64,000 bases of DNA from Streptomyces sp. MST-110588 (lineage in GTDB: Bacteria; Actinomycetota; Actinomycetes; Streptomycetales; Streptomycetaceae). Position numbers and translations under genes: made by a program. The notes below the pieces were generated by a model that made no database searches, was not told the origin of the DNA, and saw only the letters and a program-made list of their open reading frames with translations. The stretch is taken from contig NZ_CP074380.1 of assembly GCF_022695595.1 (NCBI RefSeq), positions 4,252,501 to 4,316,500 of the forward strand, read 5' to 3'. Below, in pieces: positions 62,454 to 64,000 of the stretch (its first letter is position 1; each line of letters starts with the position of its first letter).

Positions 62454-62898
62454 CGCCGATGTCCTCGTTCCACAGCTCGGGCCGGGCCGTGATGAAGTGA
62501 CGCATCATCGCGGTGCACGCCGCGTCGTCCATCAGCACGACCCGTACACCATGGGCGGCCAGCCAGTCGTGGCCGCCCCGAAAGGTCCGGGTCTCGCCGA
62601 TGACCACCCACGGGATCCGGAACTGCCGCACCAGTCCGCTGCAGTACCAGCAGGGGGAGAGGGTGGTGACCATGGTCGTGCCGCGGTAGTCGCGGCGCCG
62701 GCCGGCCGCGCGGAAGGCCACGGTCTCGGCGTGCAGGGTCGGGTCGCCGTCCTGGACGCGCCGGTTGCGGCCCCGGCCGAGCAGGACGCCGTCGGGCCCG
62801 TACAGAGCGGCGCCGATCGGGATGCCGCCCTCCGCCAGCCCGGCCCGCGCCTCGGCGACGGCCGTCGCCAGCATCGCCCGGTGGTCGGTGCGCTCCAT
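62446..62898 (-). CDS. Cytosine deaminase-like protein (yeast FCY1 type)
   Basis: A 150-residue zinc deaminase. Zinc ligands and catalytic Glu: HAE (56-58, TLHAETVAF) and PCWYC (82-86). The C-terminus (FITARPELWNEDIGDG) closely resembles the end of yeast cytosine deaminase (RPQDWFEDIGE), which distinguishes it from tRNA adenosine deaminases and guanine deaminases. Predicted reaction: cytosine to uracil and ammonia. Start at 62898 (MERTDHRAML); the frame's earlier ATG at 62973 is not conserved. Upstream are periodic TCCGGAA motifs. Confidence 0.88.
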   Translation of the reverse strand: MERTDHRAMLATAVAEARAGLAEGGIPIGAALYGPDGVLLGRGRNRRVQDGDPTLHAETVAFRAAGRRRDYRGTTMVTTLSPCWYCSGLVRQFRIPWVVIGETRTFRGGHDWLAAHGVRVVLMDDAACTAMMRHFITARPELWNEDIGDG

Positions 62899-62945
62899 GC
62901 GAGCCACTGTCCTCGCCTCGCCGCCGTCCGGCAATGGCGGACGGC

Positions 62946-63012
62946 GCGTTCCGGAACGCCTCGGGCGCCCCATCCGGAACGCGTCCGCAAGGCGTCCGGA
63001 AGGCGTCCGGGA
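62946..63012. promoter_or_regulatory. Periodic TCCGGAA motifs upstream of the deaminase-oxygenase operon
   Basis: A perfect 14-bp palindrome GCGTTCCGGAACGC (62946-62959) is followed by further TCCGGAA copies at 62973 and 62995 and TCCGGGAA at 63006. They lie 48-115 bp before the deaminase start and may be operator sites. Confidence 0.45.
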
Positions 63013-63039
63013 ACGCCCCCGGAAATGCCCCTGGGGCCG

Positions 63040-63483
63040 TCAGCCCCTGGTGGGCGGCGGGGTGTCCTCGGGACCGTCGGCCGGACCGGCCGGGCCCTCC
63101 TTCTTCCGCCGCAGTTCCTCCTCGCGGCGCCGCAGGTCGGCCTCCCAGTCCTTCAGCAGCGCCTCGTCCTTCTTGTTCTCGTCCCTCAGCGAGCGCAGGA
63201 ACTCCGGATTGTCGTCCGGCGCGACCCACTGCGTACGGCGGTTCGCGTGCCCGCGGTGCCACTGGGACGGGGTGCCGGCGCCGGCGGTCCCGGCGCCCTG
63301 GCGTACCTTGCCCGCGGCCAGCCAGGCGATGGGTCCGATCAGCACCTCGCCGAAGAGCAGCACGATGATGACCCACACCGGCTTCGGCAGTACCCGTACC
63401 TGCTCCTCGGGGGTGTTCAGGCAGTCGATGAAGGCGTAGATCCACAGCGCCAGCACCAAAAGGAACGGCAGATACCTGAGCAT
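63040..63483 (-). CDS. PLDc_N (phospholipase D-nuclease N-terminal) membrane protein
   Basis: A 147-residue protein with two N-terminal membrane helices (RYLPFLLVLALWIYAFIDCL; VWVIIVLLFGEVLIGPIAW) and the intervening PEEQVRVLPKPVW loop that defines the PLDc_N family. A charged helical tail (DENKKDEALLKDWEADLRRR) probably forms a coiled coil in the cytoplasm. Widespread in actinobacteria next to menaquinone genes; function unknown. ATG at 63483, divergent from the UbiD-family gene. Confidence 0.9.
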   Translation of the reverse strand: MLRYLPFLLVLALWIYAFIDCLNTPEEQVRVLPKPVWVIIVLLFGEVLIGPIAWLAAGKVRQGAGTAGAGTPSQWHRGHANRRTQWVAPDDNPEFLRSLRDENKKDEALLKDWEADLRRREEELRRKKEGPAGPADGPEDTPPPTRG

Positions 63484-63570
63484 CGCGGAAACGGCCCCCT
63501 GCACGGACGGCGGGCCTCGGACGGGGCCCGGTGACCCGTTCAGGGTAGTGCGTACCGGATACTGGAACGC

Positions 63571-64000
63571 ATGGCTTATGACGACCTGCGTTCGTTCCTG
63601 CGCGCGCTGGACAGAGAAGGCGACCTCAAGCGCATCAAGGCCGAGGTCGACCCGTACCTGGAGGTCGGGGAGATCGTCGACCGGGTACAGAAGGCCGGCG
63701 GTCCCGCGTTGCTCTTCGAGAACGTCAAAGGTTCGTCGATGCCGTTGGCCATGAACGTCTACGGCACCGACCGCCGGCTGCTCAAGGCGCTGGGCCTGAA
63801 GTCCTACGACGACATCAGCGACGCGATCGCCGGGCTGCTCAAGCCCGAGCTGCCGCAGGGCTTCGTCGGCATCCGCGAGGCCTTCGGGAAGCTCGCGAAC
63901 ATGACCCACGTACCGCCCAAGAAGGTCAAGGGCGAGTCCGCGCCCGTCCAGGAGGTCGTGCTCAAGGGCGACGAGGTGGACCTGGACAGGCTCCCGGCGC
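63571..64000 (+). CDS. UbiD-family decarboxylase, probably for menaquinone biosynthesis (partial, 3' end outside window)
   Basis: The first 143 residues of a UbiD-type prenyl-FMN decarboxylase: MAYDDLRSFLRALDREGDLK, EVGEIVDRVQKAGGPALLFE, VYGTDRRLLKALGL. In Streptomyces the homologue next to a PLDc_N gene belongs to the futalosine route to menaquinone (as I recall, the MqnL step on 5,8-dihydroxy-2-naphthoate carboxylate); the assignment here is by family and neighbour only. ATG at 63571; the window ends before the catalytic core. Confidence 0.85.
   Translation, partial: MAYDDLRSFLRALDREGDLKRIKAEVDPYLEVGEIVDRVQKAGGPALLFENVKGSSMPLAMNVYGTDRRLLKALGLKSYDDISDAIAGLLKPELPQGFVGIREAFGKLANMTHVPPKKVKGESAPVQEVVLKGDEVDLDRLPA

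Overview
The window is a very GC-rich, gene-dense stretch of an actinobacterial chromosome, almost certainly Streptomyces or a close relative. The evidence is the developmental pair bldN/rsbN, a rex-hemA-hemC-hemD-hemB operon behind a Rex operator, many GTG/TTG starts, several DUF families typical of streptomycetes, and an XRE/DUF397/HATPase trio. No tRNA gene, CRISPR array, insertion sequence or integrase was recognised.

Layout. 1-2 kb: 3' part of 23S rRNA, 5S rRNA and the rrn terminator. 2-8 kb: a HAD phosphatase, an AcuC-type deacetylase, a conserved presumed phosphatase, a small helix-turn-helix protein, the 32-residue ribosomal protein bS22, an NAD-dependent epimerase and a PlsC-like acyltransferase. 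8-12.5 kb, minus strand: rsbN (anti-sigma), bldN (ECF sigma), a HAD-IB hydrolase and a glutaredoxin-like protein. 12.8-19 kb: Rex operator, rex and hemA-C-D-B in overlapping genes, closed by two hairpins. 19-25 kb is accessory: an MBL hydrolase with a probably leaderless mRNA, the DUF397/XRE/HATPase trio, a winged-helix regulator remnant, small membrane proteins, a DUF4232 lipoprotein and a membrane-anchored XRE protein.

24-36.6 kb: a serine hydrolase, argS divergent from a class I lysS, two DUF3558 lipoproteins, rtcB, and an ABC ATPase with an FtsX-like permease. 36.6-46 kb: DUF2306, dihydrofolate-reductase-like and SDR proteins, YnfA, a GH18-like protein without a signal peptide, a frameshifted FAD monooxygenase divergent from a TetR regulator across five operator-like repeats, a cupin and a second SDR. 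46-55 kb: hemL, a histidine phosphatase, a deacetylase-like lipoprotein, and TlpA-CcdA-ResB-CcsB for cytochrome c maturation, so haem synthesis and haem use are both well represented.

55-64 kb: a Tat-exported phospholipase C-like phosphoesterase, DUF4291, a second FAD monooxygenase, and then the most unusual locus. This is a compact minus-strand operon with its own promoter: an HExxH-motif protein of the peptide beta-hydroxylase family, a PqqD-like recognition protein, and an unlisted 38-codon gene with a near-perfect Shine-Dalgarno and an aromatic C-terminus (LWPPWFVHKP). It looks like a minimal RiPP cassette without a radical SAM enzyme. Upstream lie a separate cytosine-deaminase/IPNS-fold-oxygenase pair, a small PLDc_N membrane protein and the start of a UbiD-family decarboxylase gene that runs off the window.

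A recurring theme is short tandem repeats (10-19 bp units) in the spacers, usually just after stop codons, and also inside some coding regions.
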